From Opitutaceae bacterium (lineage in GTDB: Bacteria; Verrucomicrobiota; Verrucomicrobiia; Opitutales; Opitutaceae), in contig JAUSID010000136.1 of NCBI GenBank assembly GCA_030648295.1, forward strand, positions 30,695-94,694: a stretch of 64,000 nt of DNA. Reading direction: 5' to 3'. Position numbers and translations under genes: made by a program. Shown here piece by piece: positions 1 to 9,002 of the stretch; the stretch's first letter is position 1, and each line of letters starts with the position of its first letter. The notes under the pieces were generated by a model that saw nothing but the letters and a program-made list of their open reading frames with translations, had not been told where the DNA came from and did no database searches.

Positions 1-1
1 C

Positions 2-988
2 GACCTCAACATTGCCGGCACCGACAAACCCCAGCCGCCGACCTATTATGCCCCGTACAAAATTCCCACGCTCTCGCCCGAAGGCAAAGAGGGCGAGTAT
101 CTCACCGACCGTCTCGGCGAGGAAGCCGTGAAGTGGATCGAGAGCGTGAAGGACAAGCCGTTTTTCCTCTACCTGCCGCACTTCGCCGTGCATCTGCCCC
201 AACAAGGTCGTCCCGATCTCACCGCGAAATATGAGCAGAAGCTCGCCGCGAAAGGCGGCGCCAATTCCGCGCTCCGTCACAAAAATCCCGCCTACGCCTC
301 GATGACCGAAGCGATGGATCAGGCAATCGGCCGGGTGCGCGCGAAGCTCGCCGAACTCGGGCTCACGGAGCGCACGATTGTGATTTTCACCTCGGACAAC
401 GGCGGTCGCGTTCCCACGACATCGAACAAGCCGTTGCGGCTGGGCAAGGCGTCGGCCTACGAGGGCGGCGTCCGCGTGCCAATGATCGTGCACTGGCCCG
501 GAGTCACGAAGCCGGGGAGTGTCTCGAACGCGCCGGTCATCACGATGGATTTGTTTCCGACGATCGTGGAAATGGCCGGCCTGCCCGCGAGTGCGGCGCG
601 CACGGCGGTCGACGGCGTGAGCTTCGCCTCCATCCTGCGCAATCCGGCGGCGAAGGCGACGCGCGACACCTTGTTCTGGCACTATCCGCACCACCAGCAC
701 TACCAGCTCGGCGGCGCGATGCCGTATGGCGCGGTCCGCTCCGGCGATTTCAAGCTCGTGGAATTCTTCAACGACATGCACGTGGAGCTCTACAACATTC
801 GCGAGGACATCGGTGAGGAACGCGACCTGGCCACAGCCCAGCCGAAGAAGGTCGAGGAGCTGCGACGCCGGTTGCACGCGTGGCGCCAGGAGGTCGGCGC
901 GCAGATGCCGACGTCAAACCCGAAGCACAACCCGGCGCGCCCGGAGTACACGCCGGCGGCCAAGGCGAAGAAACCGGCGGTAAAGTAG
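2..988 (+). CDS. Sulfatase, C-terminal part (5' end outside window)
   Basis: This is the C-terminal 328 residues of an arylsulfatase-type alkaline phosphatase superfamily enzyme. The frame is open from base 2, so the gene starts upstream of the window and the Cys/Ser-x-Pro-x-Arg formylglycine site is not visible. Visible family features are the FFLYLPHFAVH strand, the YASMTEAMDQAIG helix, the TIVIFTSDNGG metal-ligand motif and the EGGVRVPMIVHWPG segment, followed by a C-terminal subdomain ending in a Lys/Ala-rich tail. Secreted or periplasmic sulfatases of this kind hydrolyse sulfate esters of polysaccharides; the substrate cannot be told from this fragment. It lies just upstream of the PVC-type cytochromes, which often accompany sulfatases in Verrucomicrobiota and Planctomycetota. 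Family is confident, substrate unknown. Confidence 0.93.
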   Translation, partial: DLNIAGTDKPQPPTYYAPYKIPTLSPEGKEGEYLTDRLGEEAVKWIESVKDKPFFLYLPHFAVHLPQQGRPDLTAKYEQKLAAKGGANSALRHKNPAYASMTEAMDQAIGRVRAKLAELGLTERTIVIFTSDNGGRVPTTSNKPLRLGKASAYEGGVRVPMIVHWPGVTKPGSVSNAPVITMDLFPTIVEMAGLPASAARTAVDGVSFASILRNPAAKATRDTLFWHYPHHQHYQLGGAMPYGAVRSGDFKLVEFFNDMHVELYNIREDIGEERDLATAQPKKVEELRRRLHAWRQEVGAQMPTSNPKHNPARPEYTPAAKAKKPAVK

Positions 989-1102
989 GCGCGCCACGAA
1001 GGTGGCGTAAGCCCTTTTCGCCGACGGCGCATGGGTTCTTGGTCGGGGGGATGTTATTTCGTCCAAGTTGATCTCGTGTGTTTTTCGTGTGTTGGTTTCG
1101 GC

Positions 1103-1354
1103 GTGAAGAAGCTCAAGACCGTCAGTGTCGATTTGGAAGCGTTCAAGCTGCTCCGGCGGGCGAAACTTCCTCATGAATCGTATGGAGATGTGGTCCGCCG
1201 GGTGTTTGCCGAAGTGGCGGCAGATGTGGATATCGAAGGTCACTTGGCCGAATTGTTTCGTGATTTCGGCGGCAAGGGAATGATGACGCCGGCGGCGCGT
1301 CGCCGGCTGCGCGACCGGCAAAAGACACCGCCGCGTCCTCTTCGTCACGCGTGA
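1103..1354 (+). CDS. Small antitoxin-like protein, no toxin gene seen
   Basis: An 83-residue protein read from GTG 1103; an ATG further upstream at 1031 would add a Cys-rich stretch that does not look like protein. The N-terminus (KLKTVSVDLEAFKLL) followed by ESYGDVVRRVF resembles short VapB-type or CopG-like antitoxins, whose N-terminal beta strand and helix bind DNA. The C-terminal half is basic (AARRRLRDRQK). Antitoxins of this type normally precede a PIN-domain toxin, but the next 280 bases hold no such gene, so it would be an orphan regulator or a remnant. No strong ribosome binding site is visible. The family assignment is by pattern only. Confidence 0.5.
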   Translation: MKKLKTVSVDLEAFKLLRRAKLPHESYGDVVRRVFAEVAADVDIEGHLAELFRDFGGKGMMTPAARRRLRDRQKTPPRPLRHA

Positions 1355-1635
1355 CGCCGCTTTTTCGCTGGTGCCTGGGTTACGCGTGCTTTCCTACTGA
1401 GGCTTCGATTGCCCCGCCGCCACTGGCCACCGCCGTTCCGGTGGATGGGGTGGAATTCGCGGGCTGACTTGGGGTGGGCGAGGGATCGAACGAAAATGGA
1501 GACTTGAGGACCTGCGGCGGCATGACGCGGGCGGGCACGTGGAGCCGAAAAAATTCTCAGGTGTTTATTGCCCCGGCCACTATCGGCCGTTTGGCTCGCG
1601 GCCGGCTTTCTGAAAACCCTGCCCCGTCCATGATC

Positions 1636-4600
1636 ATGCCTGTTTTCCCGAGTTCGAATTTTCATGCCCGCCGACTGGACGCGCCTGCGCTCCCAAGCGC
1701 ACGGTCGCGCATCATCCCGGCATTTCTGGGCACAGCGCTGGTCGCGCTGGTCGCGGTCGCTATCGTGCGCGCCGGCCCGCCGAAGCCGCAGCCGATCTTC
1801 GACGGCCGCACGCTCGATGGCTGGTCGGGCAGCGCGGAATCCTGGCGCGTCGAGGACGGCGCGATCACGGGCGAAATCAAGGCGGGCGCGCGGCTCGGGA
1901 AAAACCAGTTCATCTACTGGACCGCGGGTGAGGTGCACGACTTCGAACTCACGGCGGAATTCCGGATCAGCGGAGCACCGAGCGCGAATTCCGGGATTCA
2001 GTTCAGGTCGAAGCGCCACCCCGACGGTCACGCCGAGGGCTACCAGGCCGACCTCGATCAAGGTGCCTTGTGGCTGGGGCGAATCTACGACGAACATGGT
2101 CGCGCGCTGCTCGTGGAGCGCGGCGCGCGCGTTTCGATTGCGCCCGATGGCCGGCGTTGGACCGAGGTGTTCGCCAAGCCCGAGGATTTCAAGTCGCTCC
2201 CGAAACCCGCGGGTGAATGGAACACCTATCGCGTCCTTGCGACCGGCCCGCATGTCGAAGTGTGGATCAATGGAGTTCGCGTTTCCGTGCTCGATGATCA
2301 CGAGAGTGCGGCAGCGGACTATTCCGGCGTACTCGGGCTCCAGCTGCACAGCGGGCCGGGCCCGGCCAAGATCCAGTTTCGCAATCTGCAACTGGCCAAC
2401 CTCGGCCGGACGACGCTGCCGCCGCCGATGGCCGCGGCGGCGCCACCGACAGCTGCGCCCGTGACGGTCCCGGGCATGCCCCCACCGCGGCCGCGCAATG
2501 ATCCGCCGCTCCGGCGGCTGGCGACAATCGACGACAGCGCGCGCGGCCGGCAAAGCGGCGTGCTGTGGCATCTGCGGCCAAATCCGGCGGCGCCCTCCAA
2601 GATCGACAATGCCTCCGCGCAAAAGCTGGTCAGCGGCATGCGGCTCATGTCGGGTTTTCAGGCCGAGCTTCTCGCCGCCGAGCCCGACCTCCACCAGCCG
2701 ATCGCGTTCGCGTTCGACGAACGGGGCCGAGTCTGGATTGCCGAAGCCTACGGATATCCGAAGCGGCAGCCGGAGGGGCAGGGAAAGGATCGGATCCTCA
2801 TTTTCGAGGACCGCGATGGTGACGGCACGTTCGAGACGAAGAAGACATTCGCGGAAAAGCTGAATCTGGTCAGCGGGCTGGAGGTGGGGTTCGGCGGCGT
2901 TTGGGTCGGCGCCGCGCCGCACCTGCTGTTCATCGCCGATCGCAACCACGACGATGTGCCGGATGCCGCGCCTCAGGTGCTGCTCGATGGCTGGGGCTAC
3001 CAGGACACGCACGAGACGCTGAACAGTTTCACGTGGGGACCGGACGGCTGGCTCTACGGCTGCCACGGCGTCTTCACGCATTCGCTGGTCGGCAAGCCGG
3101 GCGTACCGGCCGAGCAGCGGCAGAAAATCCGCGCCGGCGTGTGGCGTTACCATCCGGTGCGGCACGAATTCGAGGTGTTCGCCGCGGGCGGCAGCAACCA
3201 ATGGGGCCTCGATTTCAACGAAGTCGGTGCGCTGTTCATGACGCATTGCCGCAGCGCGCACGGGCAGGGCGGCACGAGCTACATGATTCGCAACGGCCAT
3301 TATTGGAATCAGGCGAATTCGGATTACGCGCCCTTCATCTCGAATCGCGGCCCGGAGTTTGCGCCGGAGCTGAAGAATTACCTGCTCGCCTCGGCGCGCT
3401 ACGACAGCGGCGAGGGTGGAGCGGGCAAGCCCGGCACGACCGCGGTCTATGGCGGTCACTCGCATGTCGGCACGATGATCTATCTCGGCGACAACTGGCC
3501 CGAGATCTACCGCGATCATCTTTTCACCCACAATCTCCACGGCCACCAAATCAACCATCAGCGCAACGAACGGCAGGGCTCCGCTTATGAGACGTTTCAC
3601 GGGGGCTACGACATGCTGTTTGCGCCCGAGTCGACGTACGTCGCGGTCGATCTCCAATATGGGCCCGACGGCGCTGCCTACGTGATCGACTGGAGCGACA
3701 TCCAGCACTGCCACAATCCTCGCGAGGAAATCTGGGACCGCACGAATGGCCGGCTGTACCGCGTCGCCTGGGCCGAGACCTACCGCCCGGCGAAGGTGGA
3801 TCTCGCATCGAAATCGGATCGCGAGCTCGTCGCGCTGCACACGCACCGCAACGAGTGGTACGTCCGGACTGCGCGCCGGCTGCTCCAGGAACGCGCGGCC
3901 ACGCGGCCGATCGATGCCGCGGCAATCGCGGCATTGCGCGCGATGGAGAATCGGGACGGGGACGTGGCGCAGTTTCTGCGCAGCTTCTGGACGCTGCACC
4001 TGATCGGCGCGCTCGACGCCGTGCAATTGACGGCGGCGCTCGCGCATCCGGCCGACGTGGTGCGCGCGTGGGCGATCCAGCTCGCAACGGATCGGCCGCA
4101 AGCCGACCTGGGAGCGCGACCGCCCTCGCTCGCATCTTCAAACCAGCGACCGAGGGCGGTCGCGCTCCCACTCGCCGAATTCGCCCGGCTCGCGGCCAGC
4201 GATCCGTCACCGACCGTACGACTCGCGCTCGCCTCGTCGCTGCCGGTGCTGCCGGCGGATGCGCGGTGGCCGATCGTGCAGGCGCTCGCCGGGCACGGCG
4301 AAGACGCGAACGATCGTTTCCTGCCCAAAATGGTGTGGTTTGGAACCGCACCGCTTGTCGCCTCCGACCTCACGGGGGCGCTGGATCTCGCCGCGCGCAC
4401 CGCGCTGCCGACGCTGCGCGATTCGATCCTCTGGTTCGTGGCGCGGACGGCGGCCGGCCGCGAGCAGATCGCGGCGCGGCTCGCTTCGCCCGATCGGAAT
4501 TCGACCCTGGGCATGTCGGACGACACGGCGGCACGCGCGCTGCAAGTGCTGGCTTTCGCGCTCGAAAGCGAAGCGGGATTGAAAGCTCCCGCTGCCTGGC

Positions 4601-5580
4601 CGCGCGTGGTCGCGCGGTTCAGCACCGCCAGCGACGCGGTGCGCGCCGCGGCCGAGTTGCTGTCCGCGCTGTTCGGCGACGAAGCGGTCCTGGCTAAAAC
4701 GCGCGCCGTTCTCGCCAACGCCTCCACGCCGCTGGCGGAGCGCCGCCGTGCGCTCGATCTGCTCAAGCGCGCGGGCGACACCGCGTCCACGCGAATTCTC
4801 GTGCAGCTCCTCGATGACCGCGCCTTGCGCACGGCGGTGATTCCGCTGCTCGCGAACGCATCCGATGCGCGCGCCGCCGCGAGCGGGCTGATCGAGCGTT
4901 TCAACACCTTTAGCGATGCCGATCGCAATGCGGCGCTCGGCGTTCTCACCGGCCGGCCGGCGTTCGCGCTGCCGCTCCTCCGCGCGATCGAGTCCGGTGC
5001 CTTCGACAAGAAACAAATCACCGCGCTGCACGCGCGCCAGCTGCGCAACCTGCGGAACCGCGAGGTGACGACGACCCTGGACCGCGTGTGGGGCCGCGCC
5101 ACGGAATCGTCCGCCGCGACGCGCGAGGCGATCACGCGGATGCGGCAGGTGTATCGCGACGCGCCGGTCTGGTCCTATGATGTCGCGGCCGGACAAAAAG
5201 TTTACGAGCGGTTGTGCGCCGCGTGCCACGTGATGGACGGCGCGGGCGGCAAACTCGGTCCGGATCTGACGGGCTCATGGCGGAACGGGCTCGATTACTT
5301 CCTCGAGAACATCATGGACCCGAACGCCGTCGTCGGCGCGGACTTCCAGTTGAACCTCGTGACCAAGCGCGACGGGTCGGTCATATCCGGCATGATCGAA
5401 AAGGAAACCGACACGGCGCTGATCGTCCGGACGGTGACCGAGACGATCAACGTGGCGAAGACGGACGTGAAGGACCGGCAGGTGACGCCGCAATCGCTGA
5501 TGCCGCCGGGGCTCCTCGAAGCGCTGCCCGAGCGCGAGGCGCTGGAATTGCTGAAGTTCCTCACGACGGAGCGCAAATGA
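1636..5580 (+). CDS. DUF1080 + PVC-type membrane-bound dehydrogenase + HEAT + cytochrome c protein
   Basis: About 1314 residues. In order: an N-terminal signal or anchor helix (FLGTALVALVAVAIV, residues about 30-45); a DUF1080 (3-keto-disaccharide hydrolase/laminin-G-like) domain at about 50-255 starting PIFDGRTLDGW; a proline-rich linker; a PVC-type N-terminal beta-propeller domain at about 325-720; HEAT-like helical repeats to about 1170; and a cytochrome c module with the haem motif CAACH at residues 1194-1198 and a later methionine-rich region (LMPPG). Such proteins are thought to be periplasmic oxidoreductases in sugar metabolism, but their reaction is not established. ATG 1636 (or 1630) was chosen because the signal helix follows directly; the longer upstream extension is non-hydrophobic. 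It overlaps the next gene by ATGA. A palindromic repeat lies inside the HEAT region in frame. Confidence 0.88.
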   Translation: MPVFPSSNFHARRLDAPALPSARSRIIPAFLGTALVALVAVAIVRAGPPKPQPIFDGRTLDGWSGSAESWRVEDGAITGEIKAGARLGKNQFIYWTAGEVHDFELTAEFRISGAPSANSGIQFRSKRHPDGHAEGYQADLDQGALWLGRIYDEHGRALLVERGARVSIAPDGRRWTEVFAKPEDFKSLPKPAGEWNTYRVLATGPHVEVWINGVRVSVLDDHESAAADYSGVLGLQLHSGPGPAKIQFRNLQLANLGRTTLPPPMAAAAPPTAAPVTVPGMPPPRPRNDPPLRRLATIDDSARGRQSGVLWHLRPNPAAPSKIDNASAQKLVSGMRLMSGFQAELLAAEPDLHQPIAFAFDERGRVWIAEAYGYPKRQPEGQGKDRILIFEDRDGDGTFETKKTFAEKLNLVSGLEVGFGGVWVGAAPHLLFIADRNHDDVPDAAPQVLLDGWGYQDTHETLNSFTWGPDGWLYGCHGVFTHSLVGKPGVPAEQRQKIRAGVWRYHPVRHEFEVFAAGGSNQWGLDFNEVGALFMTHCRSAHGQGGTSYMIRNGHYWNQANSDYAPFISNRGPEFAPELKNYLLASARYDSGEGGAGKPGTTAVYGGHSHVGTMIYLGDNWPEIYRDHLFTHNLHGHQINHQRNERQGSAYETFHGGYDMLFAPESTYVAVDLQYGPDGAAYVIDWSDIQHCHNPREEIWDRTNGRLYRVAWAETYRPAKVDLASKSDRELVALHTHRNEWYVRTARRLLQERAATRPIDAAAIAALRAMENRDGDVAQFLRSFWTLHLIGALDAVQLTAALAHPADVVRAWAIQLATDRPQADLGARPPSLASSNQRPRAVALPLAEFARLAASDPSPTVRLALASSLPVLPADARWPIVQALAGHGEDANDRFLPKMVWFGTAPLVASDLTGALDLAARTALPTLRDSILWFVARTAAGREQIAARLASPDRNSTLGMSDDTAARALQVLAFALESEAGLKAPAAWPRVVARFSTASDAVRAAAELLSALFGDEAVLAKTRAVLANASTPLAERRRALDLLKRAGDTASTRILVQLLDDRALRTAVIPLLANASDARAAASGLIERFNTFSDADRNAALGVLTGRPAFALPLLRAIESGAFDKKQITALHARQLRNLRNREVTTTLDRVWGRATESSAATREAITRMRQVYRDAPVWSYDVAAGQKVYERLCAACHVMDGAGGKLGPDLTGSWRNGLDYFLENIMDPNAVVGADFQLNLVTKRDGSVISGMIEKETDTALIVRTVTETINVAKTDVKDRQVTPQSLMPPGLLEALPEREALELLKFLTTERK
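4109..4170. repeat. REP-like palindrome inserted in frame inside a coding sequence
   Basis: Bases 4109-4128 and 4151-4170 are exact reverse complements (20 of 20), separated by a 22-base loop. The outer arm GGGAGCGCG matches the start of the intergenic REP-like family found elsewhere in the window. Here it is translated within the HEAT region of the PVC-type protein (about residues 825-846) as a Pro/Ser/Arg-rich loop without breaking the frame. Confidence 0.85.
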
Positions 5581-8500
5581 GGGTGAGCGAGTTTCCTGGG
5601 AGCGCGGGCGTCTCGCCCGCAATGGCTTGGTGCGGGCCGGAGGCCCGCGCTCCCAGGAAAGCGCGTTTTGTGACTGGAGCTGCAGGATGTGTCTCCGCGG
5701 CTGCGTTTCTCTTCTCGATCGCGGCATCGGCGGCGGTCGATCCGAGCAACCAGCGTGGTGATGCGCCGAACGCGCGGCTGGTGCCGGCGGCCGGGCAGCG
5801 CGAAGCGTTTCACGCCCCGGCCGGATTCGAGGTGCAGCTGGTCGCGGCCGAACCGGAGATCCAGAAGCCGTTCAACCTCGCCTTCGACGCGCAGGGCCGG
5901 GTTTGGGTCACCGGGTCGACGCTGTATCCCTGGCCGGCGAAACGCGACGCGCTGGACCAGCCCATCAGCTCCTTTCAAAAACAGCGCGACGACAACCCGC
6001 TGGCGTTCCGCGCCGCCGCCACGCCGCCGGAGCCGGAGGAACATGGGGCGGACACGGTGCGAATCCTTTCCGATTTCGATCCGGTGACGGGCCGCGCCCG
6101 CAAGGTCACGGTGTTCGCCGACGGGCTGAATATACCAATTGGGATTCTGCCGTTGCCGCGAGCGCCGGAGGCACGCGGCGATTCCGCGCTCGTCTACTCC
6201 ATTCCCGCCATCTGGCGGTTCACCGACACCGATGGTGACGGCCGCGCGGACCGGCGCGAAAAACTATATGACGGGTTCGGATTTGCGGACACCCACGGGA
6301 TGTCCTCGAGCTACTGGCTGTGGTACGACGGCTGGGTTTACGGCACGCACGGCTACCGCAACGTGAGCGAGATCCACGATGCGCGCGGTCGCACGACGAC
6401 GCTCCAGAGCGGCAACACGTATCGATTCCGGCCGGACGGCTCGCGCTTCGAGATCTTTTCGAACGGGCAGACGAATCCGTTCGGGCTGGCCTTCGATCCG
6501 CGCGGCAACGTGTACACGGCGGATTCGCACTCGAAGCCGGTGTACCTCGTGCTGCCGGGAGGCTATTACGAGGGGCTCAATCGATCACACGACGGACTCG
6601 GGTTCGCGCCGCCCATCACCCTCGACCCGCACGGCTCGACCGGGATCGCGGGCATCGCCTATTACGCCGCGACCCATTTCCCGGCGGAGTTCCGGGGCAA
6701 TCTTTTCAACGGCAATCCGGTCACCGGCCGGATCAATCGCGACCGGCTGGACTGGAGCGGATCGTCGCCCGCCGCCGTGCGCCGGCCGGATTTTCTCACG
6801 TGTGCCGATCGCGCGTTCCGGCCCGTGCAGGTGAAGCTCGGGCCCGACGGTGCGCTGTGGATCGCGGACTTCTACAATCCGATCATCGGCCACTACGAAG
6901 TGCCGCTGACCCATCCGAAACGGGATCGGACGCATGGCCGGATCTGGCGGGTGATTTGGCGCGGGCGGGATGGATCGATTGCGCCGCCGCGTCTGCCGGA
7001 CCTCACGCGTGAAGGCATCGAGGCGCTCGTGTCGCGGCTGAAGGATCCGAATCTGGTCGTGCGTTGCCTCGCCGCCTCGGAATTGCTTGCGCGACCGGAC
7101 GCAGCGCAGGCGACCGCGGCACTGCAATCGGTCGCGTCGCATTTGATCGCGGGAGCCGAACCGGCGGCGGACGAGACGGCGGCGCTGGCGGTCCTGTTCG
7201 CGCTCGAGCGGATGGGCCGGTTGGAACCAGCGGTGATCGAGCGCGCATTGGCGCGGCGCGAAAGCGATGTGGCGATCGCGGCGCTGCGCGTTCTCGCCGC
7301 TCGTGACGCGCTGCCGGCGGACGCGTCGAAGCTCTTCGGCGCATTGCTGGCGCTGCCGGCGCCCGAGACGGCGGCGCGGATCACGGCGGAGATTTTTCAC
7401 CGGCAGCCGCAACCCTGGCAGCCGCCGCTGATCCTCCCATTGCTGGCGAAGGTCCCGGCGGCGGACGTTGAGCTCGAATACGCGCTTCGTCTGGCGCTGA
7501 AGGCCAATGCGCTGACGGCGGACGTCGCCACGCTCGCACGCTGGGCCGGCGCGGAGGCCGCGACGGCAACGCGCGTGGCCGATGTCTGCTTGGGCGTGCC
7601 GACGGCGGCCGCGGCCGAGTTTCTCCTCGGTCATCTCGAACGCAGCAAGTTCGGCAGCGCGCGTGCCGGCGACTATGCCCGGCACGCCGCGCTCAACCTG
7701 CCGCCCGAACGGATGGCGGAACTCGAGCCGTTGTTAACCGCGCTCGGACGCGCTCCGCTGGCGCAACGGTTCGCGCTCGCGGAGGGATTTGCGGTCGTGG
7801 CCACCAAGCGCGATCGAACGCTGCCCGCTTCGCTCCAGCGCTGGATGCGCGAGGAGCTCGTGGCCGCGCTGGCCGAAAAGGACATGACGCTGGTCATGCG
7901 GGCGATCGCCGCGGTGAAGGATTTGTCGCTGCCGGGAAAAGGCGCCGCCCTGCGGGGAATCATCCTGGCGCCGAAAATCCTCGACCGATTTCGCACTCCG
8001 GCGATTCGCGCGCTCGAGCCCAACACACCCGAGACCGACGAAATCGCAGGCGAAGTTCTGCGCGGGAATGCGTCGGGCGCGTTGAAACGCGCCGCGGCGG
8101 ACGTGCTGGGTACGGGAAAAACCAGCCCGGCGGCGCGCGCCGCACTCGTCGCGGCATTTCCATCCGCGTCGGCCGATCTGGCCCTGGGGCTGGCGACGGC
8201 GCTGGTGAAAAGCGATGCGGGCGCGGCCGAGTTGATCGACCTGGTGGAGGCGGGCCGGGCGCGGGCGGCGCTGTTGAACCACCGGCACGTCGTGCTCGCG
8301 CTGGAGCGGCGGCCGGTAGCGTTGCGCGAACGCGCCGCGGCGCTGACGCGCGGACTGGCGCCGGAGGATGCGCGAATCGATGCGCTGATTGCGCAACGGA
8401 TTGGGGCGGCGGCGGGCGCAAAGGGAAATGTCGGGCGCGGCGCCACCGTGTTTGCGACCCACTGCGCGAGCTGCCACCGGATTCACGATGCCGGCGGCAA

Positions 8501-8837
8501 CATCGGCCCGAATCTCGACGGCGTCGGTTCGCGCGACCTTCCGCGGCTGATCGAGGATATCCTCGATCCGAACCGCAACGTGGATCCCGCGTTCCGGCTG
8601 GCCACGGTCACGCTGCGCAATGGCGACGTGAAATCCGGGATAAATCTGCGGGAGCAGCCCGATCAGGTGGTGCTCACCGATCTGTCGAGTATCCAGGATG
8701 TGACGGTGGGCCGAAGTGACGTCGCGAGCATCGCGGTCGCGGGCGCCTCGGCGATGCCCGCGGCGTTCGACACCGTGATTTCAGAACCGGAGTTTTTCGA
8801 TCTGCTCGAGTTTCTGCGCGCACCAGGCCGCCCATAA
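5577..8837 (+). CDS. PVC-type membrane-bound dehydrogenase domain + HEAT + cytochrome c protein
   Basis: About 1086 residues if read from ATG 5577, which overlaps the preceding stop (ATGA). A signal-like segment (AAAFLFSIAASAA) is followed by the PVC-type beta-propeller domain (PAGFEVQLVAAEPEIQKP, then AFDAQGRVWV), a HEAT-like alpha-helical region and a C-terminal cytochrome c domain with CASCH at residues 963-967. It is a paralogue of the preceding gene without the DUF1080 domain, so the two probably act together in the periplasm. The first 30 codons are a REP-like palindrome; an alternative GTG start at 5670 would follow an AGGAAA sequence by nine bases and place the signal peptide at the N-terminus. 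I regard the GTG as quite plausible. Function of the family is not biochemically settled. Confidence 0.87.
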   Translation: MRVSEFPGSAGVSPAMAWCGPEARAPRKARFVTGAAGCVSAAAFLFSIAASAAVDPSNQRGDAPNARLVPAAGQREAFHAPAGFEVQLVAAEPEIQKPFNLAFDAQGRVWVTGSTLYPWPAKRDALDQPISSFQKQRDDNPLAFRAAATPPEPEEHGADTVRILSDFDPVTGRARKVTVFADGLNIPIGILPLPRAPEARGDSALVYSIPAIWRFTDTDGDGRADRREKLYDGFGFADTHGMSSSYWLWYDGWVYGTHGYRNVSEIHDARGRTTTLQSGNTYRFRPDGSRFEIFSNGQTNPFGLAFDPRGNVYTADSHSKPVYLVLPGGYYEGLNRSHDGLGFAPPITLDPHGSTGIAGIAYYAATHFPAEFRGNLFNGNPVTGRINRDRLDWSGSSPAAVRRPDFLTCADRAFRPVQVKLGPDGALWIADFYNPIIGHYEVPLTHPKRDRTHGRIWRVIWRGRDGSIAPPRLPDLTREGIEALVSRLKDPNLVVRCLAASELLARPDAAQATAALQSVASHLIAGAEPAADETAALAVLFALERMGRLEPAVIERALARRESDVAIAALRVLAARDALPADASKLFGALLALPAPETAARITAEIFHRQPQPWQPPLILPLLAKVPAADVELEYALRLALKANALTADVATLARWAGAEAATATRVADVCLGVPTAAAAEFLLGHLERSKFGSARAGDYARHAALNLPPERMAELEPLLTALGRAPLAQRFALAEGFAVVATKRDRTLPASLQRWMREELVAALAEKDMTLVMRAIAAVKDLSLPGKGAALRGIILAPKILDRFRTPAIRALEPNTPETDEIAGEVLRGNASGALKRAAADVLGTGKTSPAARAALVAAFPSASADLALGLATALVKSDAGAAELIDLVEAGRARAALLNHRHVVLALERRPVALRERAAALTRGLAPEDARIDALIAQRIGAAAGAKGNVGRGATVFATHCASCHRIHDAGGNIGPNLDGVGSRDLPRLIEDILDPNRNVDPAFRLATVTLRNGDVKSGINLREQPDQVVLTDLSSIQDVTVGRSDVASIAVAGASAMPAAFDTVISEPEFFDLLEFLRAPGRP
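5592..5660. repeat. REP-like palindrome with two inner hairpins
   Basis: Outer arms 5592-5609 and 5643-5660 are exact reverse complements over 18 bases. Inside are two further small inverted repeats (GCGGGC/GCCCGC around 5605-5620, and GCGGGC/GCCCGC around 5632-5648), so the element could fold as a three-way junction. It covers the beginning of the second PVC-type gene. Confidence 0.85.
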
Positions 8838-9002
8838 AGATGGGGACTCGGGTGATTCGCCTGTTCGGGAGGGAGCGGGTTGGCGTGGCGTTGGGGTGCC
8901 GTAATCGAGTCGGCGGCAGATTGACGGTGGGAGGGGATTGGCCGTAGAACACGTTGCCCGCCGGATCATTGGTCGGTCCGCGCGATCGTCTCCATTCCAG
9001 CC

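Noticed and set aside
1031..1102. A longer N-terminus for the antitoxin-like protein
   Set aside because: The added residues are Cys/Val/Phe-rich and unlike the family; the GTG at 1103 gives the expected beginning.
1345..4101. A 918-codon open frame on the minus strand
   Set aside because: It is antisense to the DUF1080/PVC gene, Arg/Pro/Ala-rich and without domain motifs; long antisense frames are common in GC-rich DNA.
5214..5576. An upstream start for the second PVC-type gene within the cytochrome domain of the first
   Set aside because: That part reads in the wrong frame through the haem domain of the first gene and is Arg-rich.
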